Below, one piece after another: positions 40,561 through 51,115 of a stretch of DNA of 64,000 nucleotides (position 1 is its first letter; every line of letters begins with the position of its first letter). A program made the position numbers and the translations under genes. The notes below the pieces were generated by a model that was given only the letters and a program-made list of their open reading frames with translations, did no database searches and was not told the DNA's origin. This DNA is from Antennarius striatus. Its lineage: Eukaryota > Chordata > Actinopteri > Lophiiformes > Antennariidae. The stretch is from positions 12,117,501 to 12,181,500 of the forward strand of contig NC_090796.1 of assembly GCF_040054535.1 (NCBI RefSeq). Direction: 5' to 3'.

Positions 40561-41662
40561 GTAGCTCTGTTACAACTTGATTAAAACAACCACATGAGAC
40601 TGAAAGATCATTCACGCAGGCTTTTGTCATGTGCTCCACCTTGAAACAAATCGTAAGAAAATGTAAATATACTGAGTGAATCAGCAGAATCACAAACAAG
40701 AATCAGGGCAGGTTCACTCGTACCGCCATATGACCACGGCCGACACTAATCAGAGAATGACTCAATTAAAGTTATCTCTTAGAATGAGACATTTACTGAC
40801 AGTGACATGTGAAGAGCATAGAGCGTTTCTCACATGGTCATGTGATCACTCACAGGTGTGTAAAGCCAATCAGAGGTGTAGATTGTTCTTCTTTCTGCAC
40901 AGTCCGAAGAGGTTTTTTAAAAATTATTATTTAGTTAGGTTCTGAACTTCTTAAATGTTATTTTTATTTATGTTTTAAACCAATTTGCTAGTGAAATTGT
41001 CAACCATCAGTTTCCAGCCATATGAAATAATGCAGTTCAGAAATAATAGAAAGTTGCTGGCTGATTTCTGACATTTGATTTCATCCACTCAACTCAGAGT
41101 TAAAGATGAAAATGAGGAGATGACAGTTCAGCCTAATATCAGGAGAATAATGTCTGATGCTACTGGATAAGACAGAAAATAATAAATTAATGTATTTCCA
41201 AAAGTTATAATCACATAGACTTGACTGTTCTGAAAAATAGATAATATTTTAGAGAAAATAGCATAGCAATTACAGCTTGGATAATCACATTTGAAGCACT
41301 TTGCACTGGTCTCTGGACAGCATCAACCACCGCAGCAGAGTTCTCTGAGCAAAGCAGGCTGCACTAATCAATAACTTCATCTTATCGGTGCATCAAATGA
41401 CATAGTGTAATCACTTATTATAATAACCCCGGGGAGAATAATGACCAAACTTTCCAGCTCACCAGGATGTTTGGACTTCATTTGGGAATAAATAATTTAC
41501 AGTTAAAAGCTGGTGTTGGTTCATGGTTTCTGGTTCTGTAATTATCTCATTTCAGCTGTTCATTGAAGGAATCAAAGTAAACAGACAACAGTTTGCTAAT
41601 GTTATAACATTATGAGGGAACAGTGGGGTTTCAGTTTGCTCTGCTGCCCTCAATTGGTGACA

Positions 41663-41830
<168 letters not shown>

Positions 41831-42057
41831 TTTATTAATCCCGGAAGAAATTGTATTATATAGATCATTATATGTACAGTATATCATATACTGTACATTA
41901 GAGCAAGTATTTTAAGGATTATGAGGATTATATTTTTTATTTTACATTACATGATCAGTTAAGTCATTTCTCAATATAACTTTCCAACAAATGTATATAA
42001 TTAAAATGATTGTATATACACACAAGAATTAATTTAATCAGGTTGAAAAGCAATTTA

Positions 42058-42242
42058 GGCAGCACAGTGGCGCAGTGGGTAAGATGTCGCCGCACAGCAA
42101 GGTGGGTCCGGGTTTGCATCCTTCTCTGTTCGGGGTTTGCATGTTCTCCCCGTGTCTGCGTGGGGTTCTCTGGGTTCTCCGGCTTCCTCCCACCTCCAAA
42201 AAACATGAGCTTCATGTTAATTGATCGGTCCCAAATTACCGG

Positions 42243-42278
<36 letters not shown>

Positions 42279-42419
42279 TCTGCATCTCTGTGTGGCTCCG
42301 CGGAGCACTGGCGTCGTGCCTGGAGTTTCCCCAACCTCATGCCACCGGTCAGCTGGGATAGGCTCCAGCTCCCCGCGACTCACTGCAGCGGATGATGCGG
42401 TAAAAAATTAATGAATGAG
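42058..42419 (+). mobile_element. Recently inserted SINE with 14-bp target duplication
   Basis: The body begins ggcagcacagtggcgcagtg, runs through gttctccccgtgtctgcgtg and a (GT)n run at about 42246-42274, and ends in the gataggctccagctccccgc section. Exact 14-bp direct repeats (tgaaaagcaattta) flank it at 42044-42057 and 42420-42433. The matching site in the second duplication unit (about 49890-49915) lacks the insert. Confidence 0.85.
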
Positions 42420-42615
42420 TGAAAAGCAATTTAACATAAGATGCACAGACCAGTAGATACTGGAATACAAAACAATTTATATTTATTTTAAGGCAACAAA
42501 AAACAGTGCTTTTTAGTGTAATTACAGTGCAGTTAAACATGTGCAATCGACAACATAGAGAAAATGCATCGATAACAACAGCAACAACATGTGATTGTTT
42601 TCCCTATCTTATCAG

Positions 42616-42621
42616 TTTATT
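42616..42621 (-). terminator. fads6: Possible fads6A poly(A) signal
   Basis: AATAAA on the minus strand, about 85 bases after the fads6A stop codon. A second one lies at 42482-42487. Confidence 0.4.
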
Positions 42622-42705
42622 TGATTAAAAACATATTTTGTATTTAGGAGTCGAAACATTGTAGCTTGTGAGCAACAGCCGTTTGATCTGAGTGGTATCA
42701 GTCCT

Positions 42706-45700
42706 TCACTGCACTCCCACCAGCTCTGTGATGGGTGGGGCGAACACCATCAGCTCCTTGTATTTGTGGAAGAAGAGGCGCAGACGGGAAAGGTAGCTGT
42801 CCTCCTGGTATGGAAGCTTCTTTTCAGTCAGATACTTGGACACGAGAGGTTTGACCTGAAGACACAGGACCAGTTAAATGACACCTTTATTTGCAATAAA
42901 TTATTTTGTCATGACTTCTAATAACAGTTAAATTTATTTTAATCTTAACCTTTAATCTTGGTGTTTTTCTGCATTAACACGATCTGTATTTTCAGAGCCT
43001 TGCATTCCTTGCACTCAATCAAATTCATTTCCTTCACCTGGGTTGCCTCAGTGACCTGTAACCCATCTTTCAAGCAGTCTTCATTCTACATATAGTCTTT
43101 TCATCCCTCAGTCCCCTACCAGATTGTTGGTGTTCATCCTACTTTTCATTATTCCTGATTACCCAGTACAGATTCTGCCTACTGTCTGCCCCTTATTGGA
43201 TTTGTTTACTTGTTATGCTTTATCCCCAGGCTCTGCCTAAACCTGATCCTTGTGGGATTTGTTTTCCTGTTACCTGGTACCTGAAAGCTGCTTTTGAATG
43301 AAATATGGATTTTGGGTTCCATGTGTCACTTCTGTCTGAAGCCTGCCATTTAAATTAAAATCATTATTTCCCACATTGCAACTTTTTAGGCCTAGTTCTA
43401 CTAAATGCTGAGGTCTTTCAAGCTGCTTACTTAGCTATATAATATTTCCTGGTAAACATCTGAAGTTACAACAATATGGCTATTATAAATTAGGCAATAA
43501 AACCAAATACAATCACTTTTACCAGTAATTTGGTTGTGACCCTTTAATAAGGAAGCCTCAATCTTTATTGTCACTTACCTCATGGAATTTCCTGTTTGTT
43601 CACATCTCTGAACTAATGAACTAAACTAATGCACAACAAATAAATAAACAAATACAAAATACTGTATAATGATACTGTATAATGACATAATATCATTTCC
43701 TGCCTTCAAACACATGTGATCTGAGAGGAAGGGAAAGAGATGGTGCTCCACATGGCAGTTGATGAGCGAGTGTCCAAACAACAAGTCCATCAGGGCGTTT
43801 CGTGGTAGGTTCAGGACCCCGTGGGTCATTTGGTAGATCCTCTTGGGTCGACTAGTGGTTGAGAACATGTTGAGGCCAATGTGCTGCAGATTACACAGAT
43901 TGAATTGGTTGAATTGGCCGCGGAAATCACACATAAAATATGCAGAAAATATCATTTCCATTTTATGTGAACCAGCCATATGTGTATGATTCAATGTTAG
44001 GGTACTCAGAGTCAAGTTAGTGGCTGATCTGGAGCTTTGATTGAATCACATCATTTTAATCAGCAGATGGATGTGATGCAGTGAGGACTGGAGTGAGGTT
44101 TTCTTACAGGGGTTATATTATGAAAATAGTTTTGGTTTTTTTTCTGATCTCGACATATAGAGTGATCCTCCGTAAGCCTACCAACTCCTAGAATGAGGAA
44201 AACAAAGGGGTCCTGCATCAACTGTACAGCCCACAAACTTGTGAAACGGTGCTCAAACACACTGATCAGAATCAGCTCCTTCCGTGATATAATGACAGGA
44301 GTGATGGGATCAGTCTGGCCCCATCTGTACAAGGACGCTCCTGTCTTCCAAAATAAGGGGGTGTTCTTCCCTGAGGTGTGTCCAGTGGTAAGGTGTGTTG
44401 CAATGTTGTCACTCAGAGCTTGACAAGCAAGTTGCTCAGTTGTTGGTTGTACAAGTCAACACATCTGCTAATATTCTGTCCTAGCCAAAGAAGAATGGAC
44501 GACACAGTGGTTACGTTTTATTTTTAATATCAACATTCTGCCTACAGTACTTTGCTTGTAAATGTTAGCCCATGGTACCATTAGCCACATCCTCTCCAAG
44601 AGAGGGGCGTGTAACAGCCGTTGACAGATGGAGCTCATTAGAACAGAACTGTTCTCAGTAGAAATCATTTGAGGGAATTTTATGCAGCTGAAATTTAGGA
44701 TCACATATCAGTTTGGGGTGAAATACTTAGAAAACATTGGAGATCAGTGGTCCCCAAACTAAGTTCCGCGGGCCGAATGCGGCTCACCTCCACATTTGGC
44801 GTAGCCCCATGAACAGTACCAGAAAAATGGAACAGAGCATAATATGGGACCTTTAAATTATAGTCTGTTTCCAAAGAGACACAGTAAGAAGTCAACTTTT
44901 GATTTAAAATTCATTCATTCATTCATTTTCCGATACACTTTTCAGTTGGTGCCGGTTGCGGAGAGCTGGAGCCTATCCCAGTTGACTAAGGGTGTGAGGC
45001 GGGGAAACTCCGGGCGCGACGCAGTGCACCACGAATCCAAAATGTGGTCCAGAAATATTCAGTTTGCTGTCATAAAATATTAAAAACAAGATAATATATT
45101 AACACTTGAGATTCATATTACAAGGGCAGCACGGTGGCGGAGTAGGTAGCGCTGTTGCCGCACAGCAAGGCGGTTCTAGGTTCGAGTCCCGCTCTGTGCG
45201 GAGTTTGCAGGTTTTCCCCGTGTCTGCGTGGGTTCTCTCTGGGTTCTCCAGCTTCCACCCACCTCTAAAAAACACCATGCGCTTCAGGTTACCTGGCCGT
45301 TTCAAATTGCCCGAAGTGTGTGTGAGCGTGTGTTGTCTGTCTTTGTGGCTCTGCGGCGCACTGGCGTTGCGCCCGGAGTTTGTCTCTCTTCATGGCCTAA
45401 GACAGCTGAGACAGGCTCCAGCTTCCCGTGACCCACTATGGCGGATAAAGTGGTTTGGAAGATGGAGGTATTTCTCACCTGGAAAATGTTGACATGAACG
45501 TATGGCACCGAGAACATTGCTCTGCAAACTAGCATACAGAGCAAAGCGCTGAGAGGAGACAGGAAGCCAGACACATGGATCAGCAGCCAATACTGTGAAT
45601 ACAGGCCCAGCGTCATCAACGGGATGGTCCTACCCATGTGGCCCCAAGAGTGTTCTTTGAGGTGAGCTGCGAAACCAGAGAATCAGAAGCCATCACATGC

Positions 45701-47782
45701 TTGAGAATAAACTCACACTCAACTGAGAGAGGCGAGGTAACACAAGACCTTGAACAATATCAGAAGCTAAGATATCTATCTCAAGCTTATGCTGATATTC
45801 ACATTTCATGTTCAAGTATTTGAGCAAACTCATAAACTGCCGGTTCTCCCTCAGTCCTGTGCCGCCTCTTACCGAGTGCAACAAGTGGAGTGATGATCGG
45901 CACGGCCAGGGGTGCTATGAACAAGTAGATGGTGCGAGGCAGGAAGGGGACCTTCCATACGCTGGAGTCTCCCAGTCCAATGACGTTAGTGTGAGCGTGA
46001 TGCATCTTAATGTGACCCTGAATGGCAGCTCGGGCTGAGAAGGAGCCGCAGATCTGAATGGATGAACACAAGCTTATGAGCCCTCATCAAAAGAAAAATG
46101 ACACGAAAGCAACATGCCGAATGGAAACATGTCTCGAGGATGTGACGACACGTAACTTGTTTCAGCTCTTTATCAGCCAGCCTCTGAAAGAAGACATCAC
46201 CCTGTATCTGCTTCATATCATGGCAGCACCATGTAACCACAGATCTCTGTGGCTCTATTATAGTGACCCAATATATTTAGTCACCCTAAAAATATTTGTT
46301 TTAATGTGATGTGAAACTGATGTGAAACTGAATCCAGTGCACTGTAGAGGAAGATCATGAGCCTCAGTATTTTATTGGCCTGTTATAGTTTTACAGTTTC
46401 AGTAACCTGATTCCTAGCGTTAACCACAGTCATGAGGGTAATCATTCACTCTTGTCAATATTAATGTTTCAAGAGTCAAGCATAGCTTGACATTTCACCT
46501 TTATTTACATAGGGTCTGTTGTTCGAGCATGAACCTCACCCTGTTCTCTTGCCCCTGTGCAGCAGTAAACTGAGGCTTCACTGATGCCACTCGAATCAAT
46601 ATGAGAGGATTGCTTCCATTTACCTGACTACAACTGCAGCAGGAAAAGAAAGTAGGCCATCTTAACACTTTAAAAGAACTGGTAGGTTTAGTTTTACCCT
46701 TTTAGCCCAGAATAGCTGTCTCCCACGGTTTCTAGTCTTTCTACTTCCTTAACTGGCAACAAACGTTCGCTTCACGTTTATCCTGCAGACATAAAAGCTT
46801 TATCGATCTTCCATTGTCAGCAAGAAAACAAATCAAATTTCCCCTCTGAAACCAAAGTTTTGCTTTAAGTGCTCTAACTGATCATGTTTACTTTCAGCAG
46901 CTGGATTTTTTAAAGCACTGCTTCAGGACTACAAGTGACAACTAAAGCAAAACAAGCTGGTGCTCCATGTTAGCATCCAGTTGATTTCTGAGCACCTCAC
47001 CTCGATAAAGAAAATGGCCCAGAGCTTCCCCAGTGTCTTCGACTCGCTCAGCGCCCCATGGCTGGCCAGATGTGTCCCTTTGGTGGTGATGACAGCGTGG
47101 GCCACGCCCATCAGCAGCATGCCGGCTGAAAAACACAGGGTCTGAGAGGATCCTAGCAGCAGGAAGGCTGTGAGAGAGGACAGGAGAGGACAGACACACA
47201 CTAGTATAGACATCAAATACTCATACACAACTTGAAAAAAAAGTTTAAAAAAAAATCATATATAGAATTGGTCAGATGCTCTGTGTTCTTCAAAATGCTA
47301 TTGAAAAACTGTCAAAAGTCAAACTGTTGAAATAACAACAACAACAACAACAACAACAATAATAATAATAATAATAATAATAATAATTGATTAATTAATT
47401 AAAGCCTAACAATTTTATAGGCTTTTCACATTTCCATACAGTCTGCATTGTAGCGATAACTAACAACATTTCAAGGTAACAAACAGAGCACATGTCAATC
47501 ATATTCCTACATCATCATCAGAATGATTAGCACCATTATGACGAAAATGTGTGACACTCGAGCTGCTGGGGAATACAGCTGATGAAGATTCCAGTGTGAA
47601 GTCTTACCAGGCGGCAGACACAGGAACGCCGCCGCCAGGATGCTGCAATCGAAGCCTCTCTTCTCCCACCAGCTGCTCTCTTTCACCACCATCTGCACCA
47701 GTCTTGTGAGCTCCATCATCAGCGACTCCTTCTCCGTCTCCTCTCCACCGGTCCATTTGTTCCATTTCTCGCACCCCTTCAT
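42706..47782 (-). CDS. fads6: Fatty acid desaturase 6, tandem copy A
   Basis: An ER-type membrane fatty acid desaturase family member; the substrate of FADS6 is not established. Six coding exons (346 aa): 47782-47608, 47167-47001, 46053-45873, 45666-45479, 43883-43704, 42855-42706. Three histidine boxes are present: HLASH (exon 2), HIKMHHAH (exon 3) and HVEHHLFP (exon 5). The end is APPITELVGVQ. All exons are open. The start is chosen as the first in-frame ATG, because an in-frame TGA lies upstream. Compared with copy B it lacks the first 29 residues, since its 5' end was replaced by a copy of the trim16 leader. Intron 5 starts with GC instead of GT. A SINE abuts the exon 4 donor. It could be functional with a new promoter, or an incipient pseudogene. 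Confidence 0.9.
44905..45035 (-). mobile_element. SINE 3' fragment, reverse orientation
   Basis: The stretch attcattcattcattttccg, then gagctggagcctatcccag, is the inverted 3' end of the same repeat family seen at 42058-42419. It lies in fads6A intron 4. Confidence 0.65.
45122..45467 (+). mobile_element. SINE in fads6A intron 4
   Basis: A near-full copy: gggcagcacggtggcggagt, then a B-box-like ggttcgagtcccgc, gttttccccgtgtctgcgtg and ggctccagcttcccgtgacc. It is antisense to fads6 and ends about 12 bases inside the intron from the exon 4 donor (exon ends at 45479). Copy B lacks it at the matching site. Confidence 0.8.
47332..47388. repeat. (AAC)n-(AAT)n composite microsatellite
   Basis: About nine CAA units pass directly into about ten AAT units, within fads6A intron 1. 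Confidence 0.95.
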
Positions 47783-47814
47783 CTCTTCACTGCACTTTGA
47801 CACCAATATTCCAT
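47779..47814 (-). CDS. Upstream ORF from captured trim16 ATG
   Basis: The ATG at 47814-47812 corresponds by alignment to the trim16 start codon. It opens an 11-codon frame (MEYWCQSAVKR) that stops at 47781-47779. The stop overlaps the first in-frame fads6A ATG (47782-47780) as ATGA. If transcription starts in the copied trim16 leader, this uORF would be met first. Confidence 0.55.
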   Translation of the reverse strand: MEYWCQSAVKR

Positions 47815-48245
47815 GTCTTCAGTTTCTGTCTGTCAGCTTTGTTTCACCTCCTCTTTCTTGTGCCGTTTGAAAATAACAGGCTCAGCCACTTATGTCAAGT
47901 AGTAGTTCCTGAATCACAATGAAGAGCCTATAAAACCACACCTAGAGGATGTCAGTCCAATAAATATAAAACAGTTTTAGTTTAAACTCTTATCCACTCC
48001 TGAAGCATTTAAATGCAAGCAAGCAGACCAGCATAAACAAAAACGGAGGAAAAAAAGCCCTAAAATGCCTCCAACCATGGCCCACCCCTTTCCAGAAGAA
48101 AGAAGAAACCACAGGGTGGAGCCAACGATGCAAACTAGGAAGTATAGAGTTGCAATTCCCACATGCATTGTGTTTGAACATGACCCTTTGTACACACTGA
48201 TAAACGTATCATTAACTGCTCTGTAGCTCTGTTACAATGTGATTG
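47815..48245 (-). promoter_or_regulatory. Duplicated trim16 leader upstream of fads6A
   Basis: Homologous to 40133-40560 over the whole stretch (for example both contain gttcctgaatcacaatgaag and cacctagaggatgtcagtcc), in the same orientation relative to the downstream gene. Homology starts at the trim16 ATG itself. It is probably the promoter region available to fads6A. Confidence 0.7.
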
Positions 48246-48449
48246 AAATGTCCACATGAGACTGAAAGATCGTTCATGCAGGCTTTGACAAATGTAAATT
48301 GTCAACAAATAGTTTCCAGCCATCTGAAATACTGCAGTGCAGACATAATAGAAAGTTGCTGGCTGCTTTCTGACATTTGATTTCATCCACTCAACTCGGA
48401 GTTAAAGATGACAGTGAGAAGATGACAATTCAGTCTGATATCAGGAGAA

Positions 48450-49190
48450 AAACGTTTGCGGTCCTTCTTTCTAGGACACAACCTGCACCTCTTCTGCTGG
48501 CGACGTGTGTCTGTTCCCTGTGGCCAGGTGGCAGCAGTCTTTGTCTCTCCAACCCTTTCCATTGCTGCTGTGATGTAGGCTGGTAGGTCCGGGATACCTT
48601 CCAGAAGACTTTTAATGTGAGGTGGCACAAGCGTTATTAGGAAGTGTTTGTCGTCCATGGGTGATGCCTGTGTAAACTGCAGTGTGCTGAACCCTGAAAA
48701 GTGTATAGGCATTCAGAGATGTGATGTCAATCATGTTATAGCAGAACAACATGTATCACTAAAAAAATTAAGTTAATAAATAGGGTAATGACTTACAAGT
48801 GTGTTGCTCTATAGCAGTGAGCTCCTGGGTGGTGAGCTTGCTGACACCAGATGTGGTGATTGGAAAGTTTCAGCAGAAGTGGATAATGGACAACAGATGT
48901 GTAAGTGGGACAGTAAAAGTGGCTAAAAAGTAAAGGATCATACAAAATCACATAAAAAGTATTTGGTGTATCTGACCCCACTCGTGGAAGAGTGTGATAG
49001 TGATACAAGGTCTGCAATTTCTTGAAAATAATTTATAATGTTTTAAAAATGAAAATGGCCTCACATCACAAACACAATTTATGAAGAATACTTGCAATAT
49101 GAATGTATCACAAGCTTATATTTTGAAAATATTGAAGAAAAACAAGCCAATGGGTCATGCCTGACCCCACATGTGCATCTAAGCGTTAAA
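48450..49190 (-). mobile_element. Possible piggyBac-like DNA transposon remnant
   Basis: An insert absent from the left duplication unit. A minus-strand frame contains KRCRLCPRKKDRK after a hydrophobic/proline segment (LVPPHIKSLLEGIPDLP). This resembles the Cys-rich C-terminal end of piggyBac-type transposases. The right edge lies at a TTAA-containing gcgttaaatg. The match is weak and the rest of the transposase is missing. Confidence 0.35.
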
Positions 49191-49404
49191 TGAATTAAAG
49201 TAAACAGACAACAGTTTGCTCATGTTATAACTTTATGAGACAAGTGTGTTTTCGGTTTACTCTGCTGCCCTCAAGTGGTTACAATATATAGCTCGTCATA
49301 TGCACAGTATATCATATGCTTTACACTTGACCAAATATTTTTAAGAATTAGAAAGGATCCCCCACCTACATATTTGAATATATACACATTATGATTTAAA
49401 TTAA

Positions 49405-49866
49405 TGCCTTCCCCTTGAACTGCTACCTTATCATGGTGGGGGAATTGCAGCTTGAAATACCGGGTCTTCTTACAGTCCCTGGGAGGGACATTGAACAATG
49501 CTTTGAATGGGGCTTTGGTCAGGGACACCCAAGCTTTAGCCACCAAGGTGGTTGCCAAGCTCCTTGATGGCAGGGCACCGGGGATGGATAAGATTAACCC
49601 TGAGTACCTCAAGTTTATGAATATGCAGGGATTGTCTTGGCTGATGTGTCTCTGTAACACGGCGGTTGGGACAGTACCTCTGGATTGGCTTTGGGTTGGA
49701 TTGGGGAGGGTTGCAGCTAATAGTGAAGAGAATGGGAGGAGGATCAGCACCATGGCCATGGTTGTTGACCAGAAAAAGATGGATGGATGGATTGATGAAT
49801 GGATGGATGGATGGATGGGTGGATAGATGGATTGATGGATGGATGGATGGATGGATGGATGGATGT
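49405..49866 (+). mobile_element. LINE fragment, internally deleted
   Basis: The plus-strand frame at 49452-49826 includes LLDGRAPGMDKINPEYLKF and [20 protein letters not shown]. These are the first reverse-transcriptase blocks of a teleost non-LTR retrotransposon. The sequence then jumps to the element's 3' end and a (GGAT)n tail at 49778-49865. Most of the reverse transcriptase is gone, so the copy is dead. Confidence 0.8.
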
Positions 49867-51115
49867 GTATAAAAGCAAGAGACGTAATTTAATCAGAGTG
49901 GAAAGAAATTCAACATAAGAAGCACAGACCATTAGATACCAGAATATTTTTTTATTTATTAAAAGGCATCAAAACAGTGCTTTTTAAAAATGCATTTAAA
50001 ATGAGAAAAAACACACTACCAACACCTCTCCTTAGTGTAATTACAGTGCAGTTAAGGATGTGCCATAGACGACACAGAGAATTTGCATTGATAACAACAG
50101 CAACAACATGTGTCACCGTGCAAACAGGAGCTCTTTTCTCCAAGGACCATTGGTTATGTTTACCAGTAGCAGATTTGTTTCACTAGCTTATCTCAGGTTA
50201 GTTCAGCATAAATGGGAAAAAGACAATAAATGGGAAAAAGACAATTATTTTGTCTGTATTAGACTTGTGATAATCAAAAAGTTAAAGGAATACCTGAACA
50301 TCTTGGAAATGCTGTGTGTCTGACCATTAAGTAGATTATGGTGCTGCAGGCAGGAACCCATTATCCCAGATTATCATGAAGACCAAGAGAAGAGACTAAA
50401 ATTGGATAAAATGTATCTATACTGTATTTAATATCTAAATGTCTTAACTAACCATTTACAGTTGAAATATTTCTACTTGCATGTCATGATGGCCGCTAAT
50501 AACTGATTTTAGCTAAATTAAAAACGAACTTATAAATGATAAATCCAATATATTGCATTGGATTTATCCAACACAATATATTGGATAAAGTGCGTTAAAG
50601 GCCAAGATGCCACAAACAAGTTTTCTATTCATGTTCAGTTTTTGTAAATGTTAATTGATATAGAGAACAAATATTTCATTATGAACAAGTTCTTTGACAT
50701 CTCTTATAACATTTGACGCTGCTGATGTTGCATGTTAAAGTTACAGGAGGTGTTTGGTAGCCATCATTATTCTGGACCGGCAGGTCAAAGTGCAGCTCGC
50801 TGATTTAAGTTATTTGGTTTGTAGGTCAAAAGCTGTGTTTAACCTTCACAGGTGACTTATAAAGTCACACAAATTAAAGTCAATCAAGACATCTTTTGGT
50901 TGAGTATTTATAAGTACTATCTATCAAACTATTTCAATCTGCATACATAATCTAATAATTCAAAAAAACTACAATAGAGATTTCATGTTCACTTAACTTC
51001 TAACATCTTGTGACAATGTGCTACTGATTTAAACACATTTTATATTTCAGAGTCTAAATGCTGTAGCTTGTGCTCATGAGCAGCAGCTGTTTTCGATCTG
51101 AGTGGTATCAGTCCT

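Larger units (their letters stand above)
48246..51115. other. fads6A-fads6B intergenic, second duplication unit
   Basis: Carries the second copies of the trim16-fads6 intergenic blocks, interrupted by a transposon-like insert (48450-49190) and a LINE fragment (49405-49866). About 50,110-51,100 is AT-rich with no recognised gene. A short perfect palindrome (ataaatccaa arms) lies near 50,540. Confidence 0.6.

Noticed and set aside
47812-47814. Trim16-derived ATG as the fads6A start codon
   Set aside because: It is out of frame with the desaturase and stops after 11 codons; the true start must be at or after 47782.
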